DNA of 64,000 nt from Brachypterus glaber (GCA_958510825.1 OY294048.1:13719589-13783588); one strand, 5' to 3'. Positions 43,894 through 54,605 are shown, numbered from the stretch's first letter. Notes: generated by a model from the sequence alone, not told the origin. Made by a program: numbers and translations.

Positions 43894-44070
43894 CTAAACG
43901 AAGGACTCCCCAATCATCTTCCATTCCTCTCTGTTCTTGACTTTTTGTGGCCAATTTCGTCCTGCTATTTTTTTGCAGGGCTTTATAATGTTTACTATTC
44001 TTCTTTAAGATCGACGTTGCCATACAGGGGTGATCGTCCACTCCTTGAACTTCCTGCGAGGAAGGATTGG
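43894..44070 (-). pseudogene. RTE-like LINE reverse transcriptase, extreme C-terminus
   Basis: The minus-strand frame closing at 43894-43896 reads KKIAGRNWPQKVKNREEWKM then IGESFV and a stop. RTE-clade ORFs of insects end with a pattern W-x-DD-I-x-KIAG-x-NW-x2-A-x-x-R-x-x-W-x2-L-x-EA-[FY]V just before the stop, and this frame fits it. Upstream, an EWT remnant near 44035-44045 is out of frame and followed by stops, so the copy is broken. A 3-prime UTR-like stretch follows to about 43740. It lies 380 bp downstream, on the same strand, of the different LINE end at 44375-44625. Function is lost. Confidence 0.5.
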
Positions 44071-44374
44071 CGTCCTGACAGGACAAACAACACATTAATT
44101 ATGCCTGATATCAGAAATGCAAATTGAAAAAGTTTAAATATTTGATATATTAATTGGCCAGAATGAATGGGCATTTGGGTGGATACAATACAAATAAAGG
44201 CGGGGTTTGTGCCGCAGACCACCCATACTGTTATTCTGTCGAGCGCAGGAACAACACTGCATTTCCGAAATCTGTTTGACCTACAAAAAATTTATTTTAA
44301 TAAAACTAAAAAGTATTTATCACAAAAGTTCCCACTTACAAAACAAAAATTACCTTCAACTTACACCCCATCAA

Positions 44375-44625
44375 ATTATCGTCGTCGTAGCCGGACCTCG
44401 TGTCCGAGGATTTCTTTTTTTTTTTATTTCAATTCCAATTTATCTTCAGCGATTAGTCCTACTGTGAGAATATAGACCAATCCGTGAGGAACAGTTCTTA
44501 CCACAGATATCGCAGGTCCAATTTTGGGGATTATTTGCCCTTTGATTCTGTTCCCGTTGTCTATTTCGGTTTTTTCTCAATGTTGAACTCATCCGTGATA
44601 TTTCGCATATACTTCGCCATGCTAC
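44375..44625 (-). pseudogene. Non-LTR retrotransposon C-terminus with C2H2 finger
   Basis: A 59-codon minus-strand frame (44446-44625) ends NWTCDICGKNCSSRIGLYSH then SRTNR and a stop. The C-x2-C ... SRIGLYSH-x4 zinc finger at the very end of the ORF, preceded by a basic linker and an R-x-x-WR-like segment (VAWRSIC), is the standard tail of a widespread insect LINE ORF2 group. After the stop the strand reads ATAAA-rich sequence and then CCTCGGACACGAGGTCCGGC and ACGACGACG, which also fits the 3-prime UTR of such elements. The frame is cut at 44626 by a CACTGAAAAAA terminus. The finger itself is intact, but reverse transcriptase and endonuclease are absent. The exact clade is uncertain. Confidence 0.6.
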
Positions 44626-44879
44626 CCTGCACTGAAAAAAATTACATTGAAAAGGTGTAAAAAATACACTCTATAAATGTGTAAATTTTACACCTTTATA
44701 TAAATGTACATCAACATTGATGTGACACTACACAGGTGAGGTGATTTTGACCTAGAGTGTGTATTTTTACATCCATACCTTCTGCAACAATACACTCGGA
44801 GCTCAAGAAAGTGTACTTTTATAAACATACCTTTAGCAACAATACACCCGAAGTGTAAAAATCACACTTCTGATGTACA

Positions 44880-45040
44880 AGCCAGCCAATCGCGGGCGTT
44901 AAGCTGGTCACGTGACTCGAGAATTCAGAATTCCTGCTTTATCGAGTCTGGTGGCTGTCGACCATTATAATTGTTTACGTTTGTAAGAGCGTACGTATAA
45001 TTTTGTGTGCGCCTCATTTTTCAAAGAAATAATTGGTAAG
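44880..45040 (+). promoter_or_regulatory. Promoter-like segment with E-box and splice donor
   Basis: CCAATCGCGGGCG at 44886 is followed by the 10-bp palindromic E-box GTCACGTGAC (44907-44916). About 120 bp on there is AATTGGTAAGTG, a good 5-prime splice site (GTAAG at 45036). The stretch is GC-richer and CpG-bearing compared with its surroundings and is unique in the window. This would fit a promoter plus a noncoding first exon of a rightward gene, but no coding exon follows within view. Upstream at 44740-44870 there are two diverged copies of an AACAATACAC-CG block. Confidence 0.3.
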
Positions 45041-45929
45041 TGTTGATTAAAAGTAAATATTTAAAAAGTGTGATTAATACAATATCCTTAAAACATACAT
45101 TTTATAATATTTTACTTATTTAGGCGGTAACACTGGCCTGCAAATTTTGAGTTGTTAAGACTTGTGTATGTTTTCTGTTTCTATTTTATATTGGTACTTT
45201 TTGTAGCGCTGATTACGAATATACGTTTTATTTTTCTGTTGCGTAAGTTTTTCCATAAAACACTATTCATAAATAGAAATAACAAAATGGTGATTGTCTT
45301 TCATTCTTATCAGATGCCCTACCCACCTTAACGCGTTCGAACTAATAAGATCTTCTATAGGCTGACAGTTGGTAAGTTGCAGTACAGATTAATTGGTTAT
45401 ATAGTCGGTCCAACGTATTTTTAAAAGATTTCTGAGAAACCTTTGTTGGAATTGCTCGAGTTTGTTAAGTTAAAAGTGCCGTTTGATAAAATAATACTAT
45501 ATCAAAAGCTTTATCTTCAGAGTTGTTTTTTTGTTTCTTATTTCGAAGTGATCTAGGCCAATGGACTCTGTAACGAACTGTCAAAGAGCAACATAAAACT
45601 ATAACTATAAATTCAATTCGTTTACCGAAAGTGGTATTTAACAATCTTTAGACAACATAACTTTTTTGACCGAAATGTCATAATGACTTTTAATTTTCAT
45701 CATTCATAACGAAGCGTTTCTAAAGATAGATTTTACATTTTTTGTTTTACATGTCATTTGGTCCAAAAAGTCAAAAAAAAAAGTCCAAACCCTTTCGCTC
45801 CGGATTTGTTTTCTTTGAATTTCGGACACTTTTTTGTGTATATAAAATAAAAGGCTATCAAAAGTACGAAACAAGTGAATGTTCTTTTACAAATAATGAG
45901 TGGGATATGTTTGTCCCAATATAAAATAT

Positions 45930-46086
45930 TATGTGACCCTGCACAAACAAACCCAGTTAGTGTGTCAAATTTAAAAAAATTAATAAACATTTCGGATTCT
46001 TATGTAAAAAACTTTTCTAAATCCGACAAAAAAAGATATACGTTAATTTGACACACTAAGTGGGTTTCTTTGTGCAGGGTCACATA
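45930..46086. mobile_element. 157-bp MITE, TGTGACCCTGCAC ends
   Basis: TATGTGACCCTGCACAAACA at the left is mirrored by TTTGTGCAGGGTCACATA at the right. CCCAGTTAGTGTGTCAAATT and its inverse extend the arms to about 48 bp. TA flanks are present. The loop (~55 bp) has no features. Confidence 0.9.
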
Positions 46087-46119
46087 TAGTGTTTGAAATC
46101 TACACAAATATATCCCATT

Positions 46120-46285
46120 AGTAACTTATAGTTAAGTATTGATATCACTTGATATCAAGTTTGGACTATAAGATACTAAAATGTCCCTGTTCTGTTCATT
46201 TTAAATGTTCTTTTGGCTATAGGATTGTTTGAATATCTGCTGGGACATATATGTTCCTACAGGAGCGAATAGTATATTACATAAC
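46120..46285 (+). repeat. Second copy of the 23430-23590 repeat
   Basis: Same block order as 23430-23590, with a 10-bp local duplication (TTGATATCAC/TTGATATCAA) near 46138. It runs directly into the AATAGTATATT-ended element at 46265. Confidence 0.75.
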
Positions 46286-46990
46286 TAGTGTGGAAAGTGA
46301 CATATTTCACGCGAGTGGGAAGGTTTACGAACGAATACACTTTCCAACGAGTTATGTACACTATTTTTCCTACGATCCCAAAAAAATATGAAGTTTCTTA
46401 TTTTAAAATTTTCTAATTTTTATTAATTTTTAAGAGAAGCAAAGCACAAAATAATAAAGAGCATACAAATTTATATATGTATGTAAAACAGGAAATATGA
46501 TTTTCATTTACCTTTAGTTTTCTTGGTTTTATATATATAGCTGTTTAATGGGTTGCCTATAACTTGACAGTTTGCTAATTAAATTAGATTTCTGTGGGTA
46601 TGCTGTCCTATAAGAAAAATAGTGTGTATTTTCATGTTTTTTATAAAATGTAAGGTAACTAAATCAAAATTAAGTAATTTTTATAAAATCTAGACAGTAA
46701 TGGTGTACATAGTAACGTTATAACTATAGTTTCTTTTTTTATATGAAAAACACAAATATTTGGATTAAAAAACTTAAAAGTTATCAAAAAGGGTTGTGGA
46801 AAATGGCTTATAAAACAAGGTAAATAAAATTCGTAGAATATACGTGGTAAATATCTAAATAAAATTAGGCAACCCTCCATACATAAATATCACACTAGGG
46901 TGAGATAGAAATATCAAACTAGTGTGATATAAGGCGTTTTCTAAAGAACAAAAGAGTGTGCTAAATGTCATTTTCACAGAGGATCTTAGG
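46265..46990 (+). repeat. Composite repeat: palindromic head plus unit recurring at 55-57 kb
   Basis: AATAGTATATTACATAACTA with a CGCGAGTGGGAAGG core and an inverted GAGTTATGTACACTATTTTT end (46265-46370) form a palindrome. The adjoining 46630-46990 recurs reversed as two pieces, 57258-57445 and 55495-55672. Shared blocks are ACCATTACTGTCTAGA, GTTATAACGTTACTA, AAATAAAATTAGGCAA and TCCATACATAAATATCACAC. Confidence 0.65.
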
Positions 46991-47099
46991 AAAATATATT
47001 TTTAAACCTCTGCTGGGACACACATGTTTCTACAGGAGCGAAAGGGTTAAAGCTCCTGGGAGAAAAAAGAACAACCAAAAATATTAAATAGTAAGAAAT

Positions 47100-47540
47100 A
47101 ACATTAGATAGCTTAATCTTGAGGTCTTCTTTTCACTTGCAGCGTTTTTCTCAGTACGGCAATATTATGTTTTATACGAACAGGTTGATGCGCGGCCTCG
47201 ATTGTCGTTTGTTTCAATTGCCGATTTTTTTTCGCGCGTGTACAAGACTTTTTTTGCTTTTTTGAGTTTAGAATCGAACGCTTTTCATTTTTTTGCCGGC
47301 CGGGCGGGGGGTGGTTGTTCGCCTCCCGGGGACGGCGGTATTATTGTTTTACTATTTTTTTTTTATTTTTTAAATAGACGATAGTTTATTGCGACTGCGA
47401 GAACGCTTTGTTATGTTTTATGGGGTTTATGATTGTTAATAAATCTGTCTTTTTATTTTTTTTTCTGCTGGGATGCATACATGGACGATTGTTTGTTAAT
47501 TTTGAATTATTTATTTATTTATTTATTCATATCTGTATTT
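47100..47540. other. No gene; 45-bp GC-rich island in T-rich DNA
   Basis: The 47297-47341 stretch (CCGGCCGGGCGGGGGGTGGT through CTCCCGGGGACGGCGG) is about 80 percent GC, surrounded by T-runs. CGCGCGTG at 47232 and GATGCGCGGCCTCGATTGTC near 47188 add CpGs. The T-rich strand bias and unique sequence could mark a promoter-proximal or transcribed noncoding segment. No frame is convincing. Confidence 0.25.
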
Positions 47541-47680
47541 TGATGGAAAAATAACAGTGATGAATTCGAAGAATATATTTCAATCAATTTGGCTTTTAGC
47601 TTTTATATTATTGCATTATTGTTCTTTAAAATTTTATTGGTTAAAATTGAAAAAAGGAAATGTTAATTCCTTACTTTGTA

Positions 47681-48428
47681 TACCGGGTGTCCCAACTATT
47701 TACCCAGCGATTTTCTCGAAAACTAAAAGAGATAATCAAGATCTTAACTTAAACTGTTTTTTAACATATATTTGATACTTTCAGCTCTTAAAATGTGGGC
47801 AGGGGGACATAGGGTTGATTTTTTTAAATGAAAAGGTGGGTCGTGTGGTGGGTTGTTCTTTAAAATTTTATCGGTTAAAATTGAAAAAAGGAAATGTTAA
47901 TTCCTTACTTTGTATACCGGGTGTCCCAATTCTCTGTTGAACTGTATATTTTTTAATTTTTTAAACATTTTTTTTAAGGTTTTGATTTTTTATTTGTTTG
48001 TGCTAAAAAATACGTTTTTTTAAGTTTTTTTTTGTAAATTTTAATTTTTCAATTAAAATTATTTTAAAAGTATAATTTAAGTTTTTTCATCATGAAATTA
48101 GTAATTTTTAAAAAAATTGTTTTATTTTTTAGAGAAATTTTGACATAAATACCCATTTTCAACCCTATTTTAAACCCAAAAAAAAATGTTTAAAAAAATT
48201 AAAAAGTATATAGTTAAATGATAATTTTATAAGCTTTAAAATGATGTATCACACGAAACCCCTTTCCATTTAAAAAAATGTCCCTCTATGCCCCCCTGTC
48301 CACATTTCAAGAGCTGAAAGTATTAAATATTTGCTAAAAGATAGTTTAAGTTGTCTTATTTAAAACTATTTTTCTCAAAACTGGATTATCTCTTTTAGTT
48401 TACAAGAAAATCGCTGGGACACCCGGTA
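47681..48428. mobile_element. Foldback, ACCGGGTGTCCCAA family, copy 2, with internal duplication
   Basis: The ends are TACCGGGTGTCCCAACTATT and an inverted TGGGACACCCGGTA, with TA flanks. Arm blocks (ACTTTCAGCTCTTAAAATGT, GGGTCGTGTG and their inverses at 48240-48330) match 33601-34295. Unusually, the 76 bp of left flank plus terminus (47619-47694) are repeated at 47853-47928 inside the element with one or two changes. That implies a template switch or a second insertion using copied flank. Confidence 0.75.
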
Positions 48429-48626
48429 TGATATGGGTAGGCATATGAGCACCACCCTTATAATCTATAAGCTTTAATAAATTAGGTTTATTTTTATTTT
48501 ATAACTAAAATTAATACAGTTTGATTTTATATACTAACAATTTTTTTTTACTTTTATTTCAGAAATCTACAAAAAGGTAGGTACTTAAAGCAGATGCCCA
48601 CTGGTAGTTTATGATCATCATCACCA

Positions 48627-48722
48627 TCATTTAGCAACGGTTGTCCTCTGCCGGACGTAGGTCTTGTCCAAAACTTTCCAAAGCACTCTGTTTTGTGCGG
48701 TAGCCACCCAGTTTGTAGATTG
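48627..48722 (-). pseudogene. RTE-like LINE C-terminal 31 codons with (ATG)n tail
   Basis: The minus-strand frame reads NWVATAQNRVLWKVLDKTYV then RQRTTVAK and a stop at 48627-48629. This fits the terminal pattern W-x3-A-QNR-x2-W-x-L-x-x-x-YVQQ-R-TT of insect RTE elements. The stop lies in the ATGATGGTGATGATGATC microsatellite that RTE elements use as a 3-prime tail. The rest of the ORF is absent, as expected for a 5-prime-truncated insertion. Another RTE-like C-terminus of a different lineage lies at 43894. Confidence 0.6.
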
Positions 48723-48889
48723 GGATTACATGGGCCCCATGATGGGGGAGGGGGGTCAAAATTGCAGATATATATACATATTTACGGTCTCCTAAAAATA
48801 AACTAAATGAATAAACATAGTAACTTTAAAATCGATTTTTGGACCTACATGTAAAGTCTGACATACGCGAGGAAACCTACGACGAAAGG

Positions 48890-49195
48890 TTTTCAAGGTT
48901 TTAATTTTTCAATTTTTTTTTGCTAAAAAATGAGATTTTTTTTGTAAATTTTCATTTACATCCATTAAAATTAGTTTAAAAATATCATTTACGTTTTTGC
49001 AACTTAAATTATTTTTTTTTAATTGTTTGATTTCACCCTTTTTCACTCTATTTTAAAATCCCAAAAAATTGTTAAAAAATTTAAAAATATATGGTTAATT
49101 AGAAAATTTTATACCTTTTATAGAATTTTAAAACAATGTATCACACGATGTATCATTAAAAAAAATGTACCCCAATGCCCCCTGCCAGATTTTAG
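48890..49195 (-). repeat. Fragment of the ACCGGGTGTCCCAA foldback family
   Basis: The ATCCATTAAAATTAGTTTAA, ATGGTTAATTAGAAAATTTT, GTATCACACGATG and CCCCCTGCC blocks follow the arm and interior of the elements at 33601 and 47681. Neither end is kept. Confidence 0.55.
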
Positions 49196-49436
49196 GTTTG
49201 GACTTTTTGTGATAAGGCCCTCCCGTTACGCACGTCCTTCGTTATAACAATAGCTCAAAAGATTACTGAGTTATTAAATAAAAAGCTGTTTTTTGAAGCA
49301 GCTTATTAAGGGGCGTCGCTCCCTTACGACCCGATTTTGGACATACGTTCCTACGAACTTTTGTTCGTATTTTTTATTGTAGAATCCCCTTAAAACCCCT
49401 TAAAATTCTTAAGGCAATTACAAAAACACCCTGTAT
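49195..49436 (-). repeat. Half copy of the ACAGGGTGT/AAAGTTC foldback family
   Basis: It ends CAAAAACACCCTGTA at 49421-49435. GGCGTCGCTCCCTTACGACC, TTTGGACATACGTTC and GGCCCTCCCGTTACGCACG match the interiors of 3650-4263 and 5271-5488. Confidence 0.6.
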
Positions 49437-49851
49437 GGTATAGCGATAAAAATTTTCTAAACGGCTAACATTTTATACGTATACTTATAAATGGTATCTT
49501 ATTAAGATAAGAAATATATTTGTATATTTCTGCAGGTATAATATTGTGATAATATAGAAGTAATTATATACGAATAAGTTAGTGGCTTTCAAATTATATG
49601 TTTGTTTTCATTGCGAAATATTTTCTACATTTATTAAGAAAAAATATATACTGTTTATAGTTGGGTTGTTATCAAAGCTTCACTACCTTTTCAAAAATTA
49701 TCTTAAAATTAAAAAAAAAAGGAAAACAAAGTTAACATAAATCCTAAAAATTTTGAACATAATTTTTTGGAATTGTTTTTTAAAAAGAAAAAAAATATTC
49801 TATTATATCTTTTTTTTTTCAAAAAAAACTAGCTAAAAAATACAAAATAAT

Positions 49852-49986
49852 ATTATGCACCTAGTATGCGAACTAAGTCTTTAGTGTTCGAGACTGAAGT
49901 TTTTTTTCTGAGACGGAGTCGAGGCGAAAAATCAGTCGAGAACACTTTTAAGTCTTGAAAGACAGTTCGCATACATGGTGCATATA
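49852..49986. mobile_element. 135-bp palindromic MITE
   Basis: ATTATGCACCTAGTATGCGA at the left pairs with TTCGCATACATGGTGCATAT at the right, then AAGTCTTTAGTGTTCGAGAC pairs with GTCGAGAACACTTTTAAGTC. The loop GAGACGGAGTCGAGGCG is GC-richer. Confidence 0.8.
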
Positions 49987-50117
49987 CTAATTTTTCTACT
50001 ACCTAGAGCTAGTAAATCCAAATATCAGTTAAAAATAAAGTTTAAAAATTATTTTGACATAGCTGTCAGTTTCAAAAATAAGTTGAAAAAAGTTAGTAGT
50101 TGTCTCAAACATTTTTC

Positions 50118-50163
50118 ATTATTGACCGTCGTTAATAAACAATGCTTAACAACGGTCAATAAT
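50118..50163. repeat. 18-bp-arm hairpin
   Basis: ATTATTGACCGTCGTTAA pairs with TTAACAACGGTCAATAAT at 17 of 18 positions, with a 10-bp loop. Confidence 0.8.
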
Positions 50164-50240
50164 AAATGAGTTCACTGATTTTATTGGTTGCAAAGGTAAA
50201 CAAGCCTTGACAACGGTAGATAATATGTAAGCTAGTACTA

Positions 50241-50512
50241 AAGGGGTTGTTCTGATTTTTGATTTTTGTGTTTCGGACCATTGGGGGCTGAGCTATCGCT
50301 GGAACCGTTTGCCATGTTATTTTTGAGGTGTCTAACTTCAGCGCGTGCTACACGTTTATTGATGACGGCAAAAAAAAACAATTTTGTTTTGTGAACTTTA
50401 AGAGTTGTCTAATACTTTGTAAAGAGTTTAGTACATAAAAATAATACAGGTCGTCTGAAACAAAATTCCAAAAATCGTCAATTTTTTGCCTCAAAAATCA
50501 GAACAACCCCTT
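50241..50512. mobile_element. 272-bp MITE, AAGGGGTTGTTCTGATTTTT ends
   Basis: The left AAGGGGTTGTTCTGATTTTT and the right end are exact inverse repeats over 20 bp. A GTTTCGGACC block at 50272 and TCGTCTGAAAC at 50453 extend the symmetry weakly. The target duplication is not clear. There is no coding content. Confidence 0.8.
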
Positions 50513-50519
50513 AATTATG

Positions 50520-51119
50520 TAGTAGAAAAACGTATTTTTTTTTTCAAAAGTATTTTTTTTTTGCTGTCAGTAGTTTTTGATATGATCCCAGTTGTATTGC
50601 TGTAATTGCATGCATTTAATCGTTACGAATTCAGCCATTCGTCTGTAATTTGAATTAATTTATTTATCTGTAATTGCCTTTAGTATGTTTTACGGCAAAT
50701 TACAAATAATTAAGATAACATTTATTACTTATGAATTAAATATTTTTATTAAAATGAATGATTTAATTTTGAGCTTATTCAGTTTTATTTTTTAAGAAAT
50801 TTATCAGTGGTATTTCAGTTGTTAAGAAATTCGCCAATTAGAGAGAGTTTTAAGGGGCCGTGCACAAAATACATTTTTAGAAGATTTTAGACAAACAATT
50901 TTTGATAAATTATTAATTTTATAATACAAAAACGTGTTGTATACAAACACCCATACAAAAATGGGGGATGGAGTTTAAGAAAAATATCCTTTTTTATTAA
51001 TAAGTCTGTACGCAACACCTAACTTTGTCCCACTATACAACAGTATACAAATTTTAGTTTATAACTTTATATTTAAAAAAATATATATATAAATACTATT
51101 TGATTAATTACCTCAAAAA
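50520..51119. other. No gene seen
   Basis: AT-rich sequence with T- and A-runs. No repeats of other parts of the window, RNA or protein signatures were found. Confidence 0.4.
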
Positions 51120-51697
51120 TACCGGAACAAAAAATCACCAGTAAAATTTGAATGCTGCAGGACGATTCTTCATTTAAAACTAAGCAAAAAGGTATTTTTT
51201 ACCAAAACACCTAAATTAATTATTAAATATAGCCTTTTAAAAAGTAACATTATTAGTGGCTCTTCCTCTTTATTGCATTTTTTTTTAAACGGTTGCTTCT
51301 ACAATGTTACATTATATGACATTTTCATATATTTTTACCCAAGGAATCTATATTTTTTACAGAAAATCCGAAAAAAAATATACATAAAAAAGTTTGGGGC
51401 AAAAATGTGTTAAGCCTCACATACTTTGTCCGTCTAGGCACGCCTCTAGACAAATTCAAAAAAATAAAATAACTTATTACCCTTATTAATACTAGTATAC
51501 ATGCAAAAGTTCGTCGCTCTAGCTTAAAGGGTACAAGAGTTATTAATTAAAAACCTTATTTTTATTACAGTTTTAAAGATCCGCAGCTCCCTTAGGACTC
51601 ATTTCCGGACCAACCTTTATAGGAACTTTTTTTCATATTTTTTAACGTAGAATTATCTCTTAAATTTCCTGAAATTATTTCTGAATAACCCTGTATA
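51120..51697 (-). mobile_element. CAGGGTTATTC foldback, copy lacking one end
   Basis: It is the reverse complement of 54681-55415 over most of its length: CTGCAGGACGATTCTTCATT, CCGTCTAGGCACGCCTCTAG, ACTAGTATACATGCAAAAG, GCTCCCTTAGGACTCATTTC and a CTGAATAACCCTGTATA end at 51680-51697. The other end is missing at 51120. Confidence 0.75.
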
Positions 51698-52226
51698 AGC
51701 AGATCCGGTATTAACGCCTTGTTCCAATTAGCAAAATTTCCTTGAATACTTGATTAAATAGGTCAGTAGAACTCCTTTAATGCCACCGCCAGTAGTGTCG
51801 ACTTTATACCGCCGCACAGCGGTCGAATAGTCACTTTTAGGGGACCATTTGTTTAAAATTTTAAGTTTAAAATAAAATAAGGTCATATTATACCGAGCAT
51901 TTTCATGAAATGTAATGATCGTGCATTAAAAAATTAATTCAAAGTATTAAAAATAAATAATATCATTTAAAATTCGAGAAAAATAAGACCTCGGTCGCTA
52001 GTAAAGACCAAAATCAATGGAGAGTCATTAGCACAAGCTTTAAGCTTATTTGGAGCTCTCCAGCACTTTGTACTGGCTTAGAAAATAATACATAAACAAA
52101 ACAAAGCGCATGTCTTCTGCATAAATAATTTAAATATAAGGTGAGTGAGCCATTTATTGCCATGTTAAGTCATTTTATTTTTTACCGCATTCATATTTAT
52201 TTGTAATCATCTGAAAATTAACTACG

Positions 52227-53000
52227 TTAACAATAAACATATCCTTATTCTAATGGGTAAAAAATAAACTTCAGGAGCTTCAAAAAAAAATATTATTGAT
52301 TTTTTAAAAAGATTATATACTGACAATATTAGGAACCCATGTCCCAGAGCACTGGAAATAATAGTAAACAACAAGCTTACAGAAAATTAACAAACTAACA
52401 AGAAAATATTGTGGAACAATAACGATTTCAGCGGTTTTTAGGTACAATTGGGTACTTAAATAACAATTTGTCGGTTTTAGTAAGCCCCACGCACTCTTGT
52501 ACGTATCGATTACAATCTCATATCGGCATGGCGATTCTCTTCGAATGAAACGCAGAACCAAGATTCAAAACTTCTGATTTCCTCGTTACTTTCTTTTCTT
52601 GTTGATTTTGTAATTTTTTTGTTCGCATGGCAATATAAGGAACACAGTTTCCTAGAAAACAATCTCAAAAAATTACCTTTTCCTTCCTTTATTGAGTGAA
52701 ACACAATATGAGCGAAGAAAGTGCATATTTGTACCTACCTTATTACGTTCTTACCCTGCAATAATCAATACTACCCAGCTTTCGACTGTCCGCACAATTT
52801 TACAAGTTTTTTTAGTTGAAGAGCACGAAACACGAACTGCGTTTTTGTGTTCGCCGTTACCAACTAGCTACAGATATATCATATTTACAGACATATTTTC
52901 GACATAACAGATATGCTGGCAGTGCCATCTATAGATGTTTCATATATGACATAGAGGACGAAGGTGGGGTGGCAGTATTAGAAACAATAATTGGCTTACC
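52227..53000 (+). repeat. Dispersed ~0.7-kb repeat, copy 2
   Basis: Direct copy of 1266-1936 (blocks listed there), about 80 percent identical by eye. It contains about 120 extra bases at 52826-52950, including AGTGCCATCTATAGATG and a CATATTTACAGACATATTTT stretch, which look like a later insertion. Frames overlapping this unit are not shared with copy 1. Confidence 0.6.
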
Positions 53001-53574
53001 CGCCTTACTTTTTATTTTTGCAGAGGGCAAGAAAAAGTCACGCATACATGCGCTTTATTGCAATGTCATCCTTAAAAACTATCAAAGGAAAAAGTGGTTA
53101 TAGTTCTTGCCATTCCGATCAAAAGTGTCCAATAGAGCTCTGTACAACTAGAATTATGAAACAAAAGACGCCTACCCTATTTCTATCTCATTTGTGCACG
53201 GCACGCCACTACCAACTTAAATAAATTAAAAAAATATTGCATTTTTCAAATTTTAATCAACAATTACCGTTGATTTTTGTAAATAAAGCTAAAGAAATGA
53301 TTTTTTTTTGTTAAGAAATAAAACTGATCATTTAATAGTAAAATAAAGAATGAAATATAGATCCTATTAATTGTTCTTAGGTTGGTTGCTTAATCTGTTT
53401 ATTTATTTACAAAACATAACCTCAAATATGAAAAGGTAAATATGAATTTATTTAATGTTTATCATATTTATTATTAACTATATATTATTATTATATATTT
53501 TAATATCGCTACCAGTTTCTACATTTCAAGAAATTAATTTTATGACGAGCGTTATTTCTGTTATAGCTACCAAA

Positions 53575-53640
53575 ATGCCAAGATGTTTTTACAAGGGCTG
53601 CAAAAGTCCAAACGAATTTCGCCTAGGCTTTAAATCTAAG
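53575..53640 (+). pseudogene. Possible first exon of a THAP-domain protein
   Basis: CAAAATG gives a good insect start context. The frame reads MPRCFYKGCKSPNEFRLGF then KSK, directly followed by GTATAAAG, which could be a splice donor. THAP zinc fingers open with M-P-x-C-x4-C-K, as here (C4 and C9). The distal part of the domain (a C-x2-H pair, the conserved P, W and AVPTIF residues) is not in this exon and no second exon was found to the right, so this may be an isolated exon, a P-element relic or chance. The residue evidence is only nine positions. Confidence 0.3.
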
Positions 53641-53699
53641 GTATAAAGAAAGAACTTACCTTTGGTAAACAATATTTAAATATCAAAACTCATAAAAGT

Positions 53700-54600
53700 A
53701 CTATAATAGTCAATAAAAACACAATATTTAGTAAAACACACAAAAAACTGAAATCAAAACAATATCAAACGCAGCTCACACAATGACAGTGGCTAAAGAA
53801 AATGGCGTTACTGACAGTGCAGCCAACATACAACCTAGAAGATTTTTTTTTCTTTATGTTGGTGATATTACTTCTATGCTTTTTGGGTAGAACTTTTGTC
53901 CCTATCTATTCTAAATGGAGAAATCTCCATTGCACCAGTCCCAAAAATAAATAGTTTAGGTGCACTTTAAAAATAATAGTTTTTTATGATCAAAATGAAT
54001 AAATATGCGACGTCCTGTATATTTGAGATTAATATGTTCTGGTATACAAATACATAACATTTGATCTCATTTTAATATACTTTTTGGTTGGACAATAGAT
54101 TTAAAGCTGATTTTAGTTTAAAAATATTAATGTCCTCCTAAAAGTGGCTTTGGACTACTGTGCGCCGCTCTATCTTCAATTCATGCCTTTATAGAATATC
54201 GAGAGAATAATGACGCTCAAAAATGATACTTTTATAGGTAAAGTGGATATTACACTGAGAGAACAATTGGTTAAATCTACCAATATATTGGTAAGTATAA
54301 CCAAATCAAATTCACCACAACAACTGGTAATATCTGCTATTTAAAATTTAATCTTTAACGAAATCTTTCATACGTATTGACGACGGCTATGAAAACAATC
54401 GGAGTTGCCAATAAGTTTGTTCCAGCTCACCGTGTTTGAATTAAAGGTTATTAGGGACTCCTTTGATAGGATAACGTTATTGTACTTTTATTGGATTTTA
54501 GCTATGAGTAGTTGTCAGAATAATTACACGAAACTAATTGAGCTGAAGACGTGAAGAAGAAAAACTGATTAATTTAATTATTAACCCCTTCCCACAAATT
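53700..54600. other. No gene; solo CACTGAGAGAAC end
   Basis: TACACTGAGAGAACAATTGG at 54251 is a terminus-like motif of the type also seen at 13168, 23411 and 44629. No partner end is visible. TGGTAGATTT/ACCAATATATTGGTAAG words near 54280 form a weak hairpin. Confidence 0.35.
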
Positions 54601-54605
54601 GTGCG

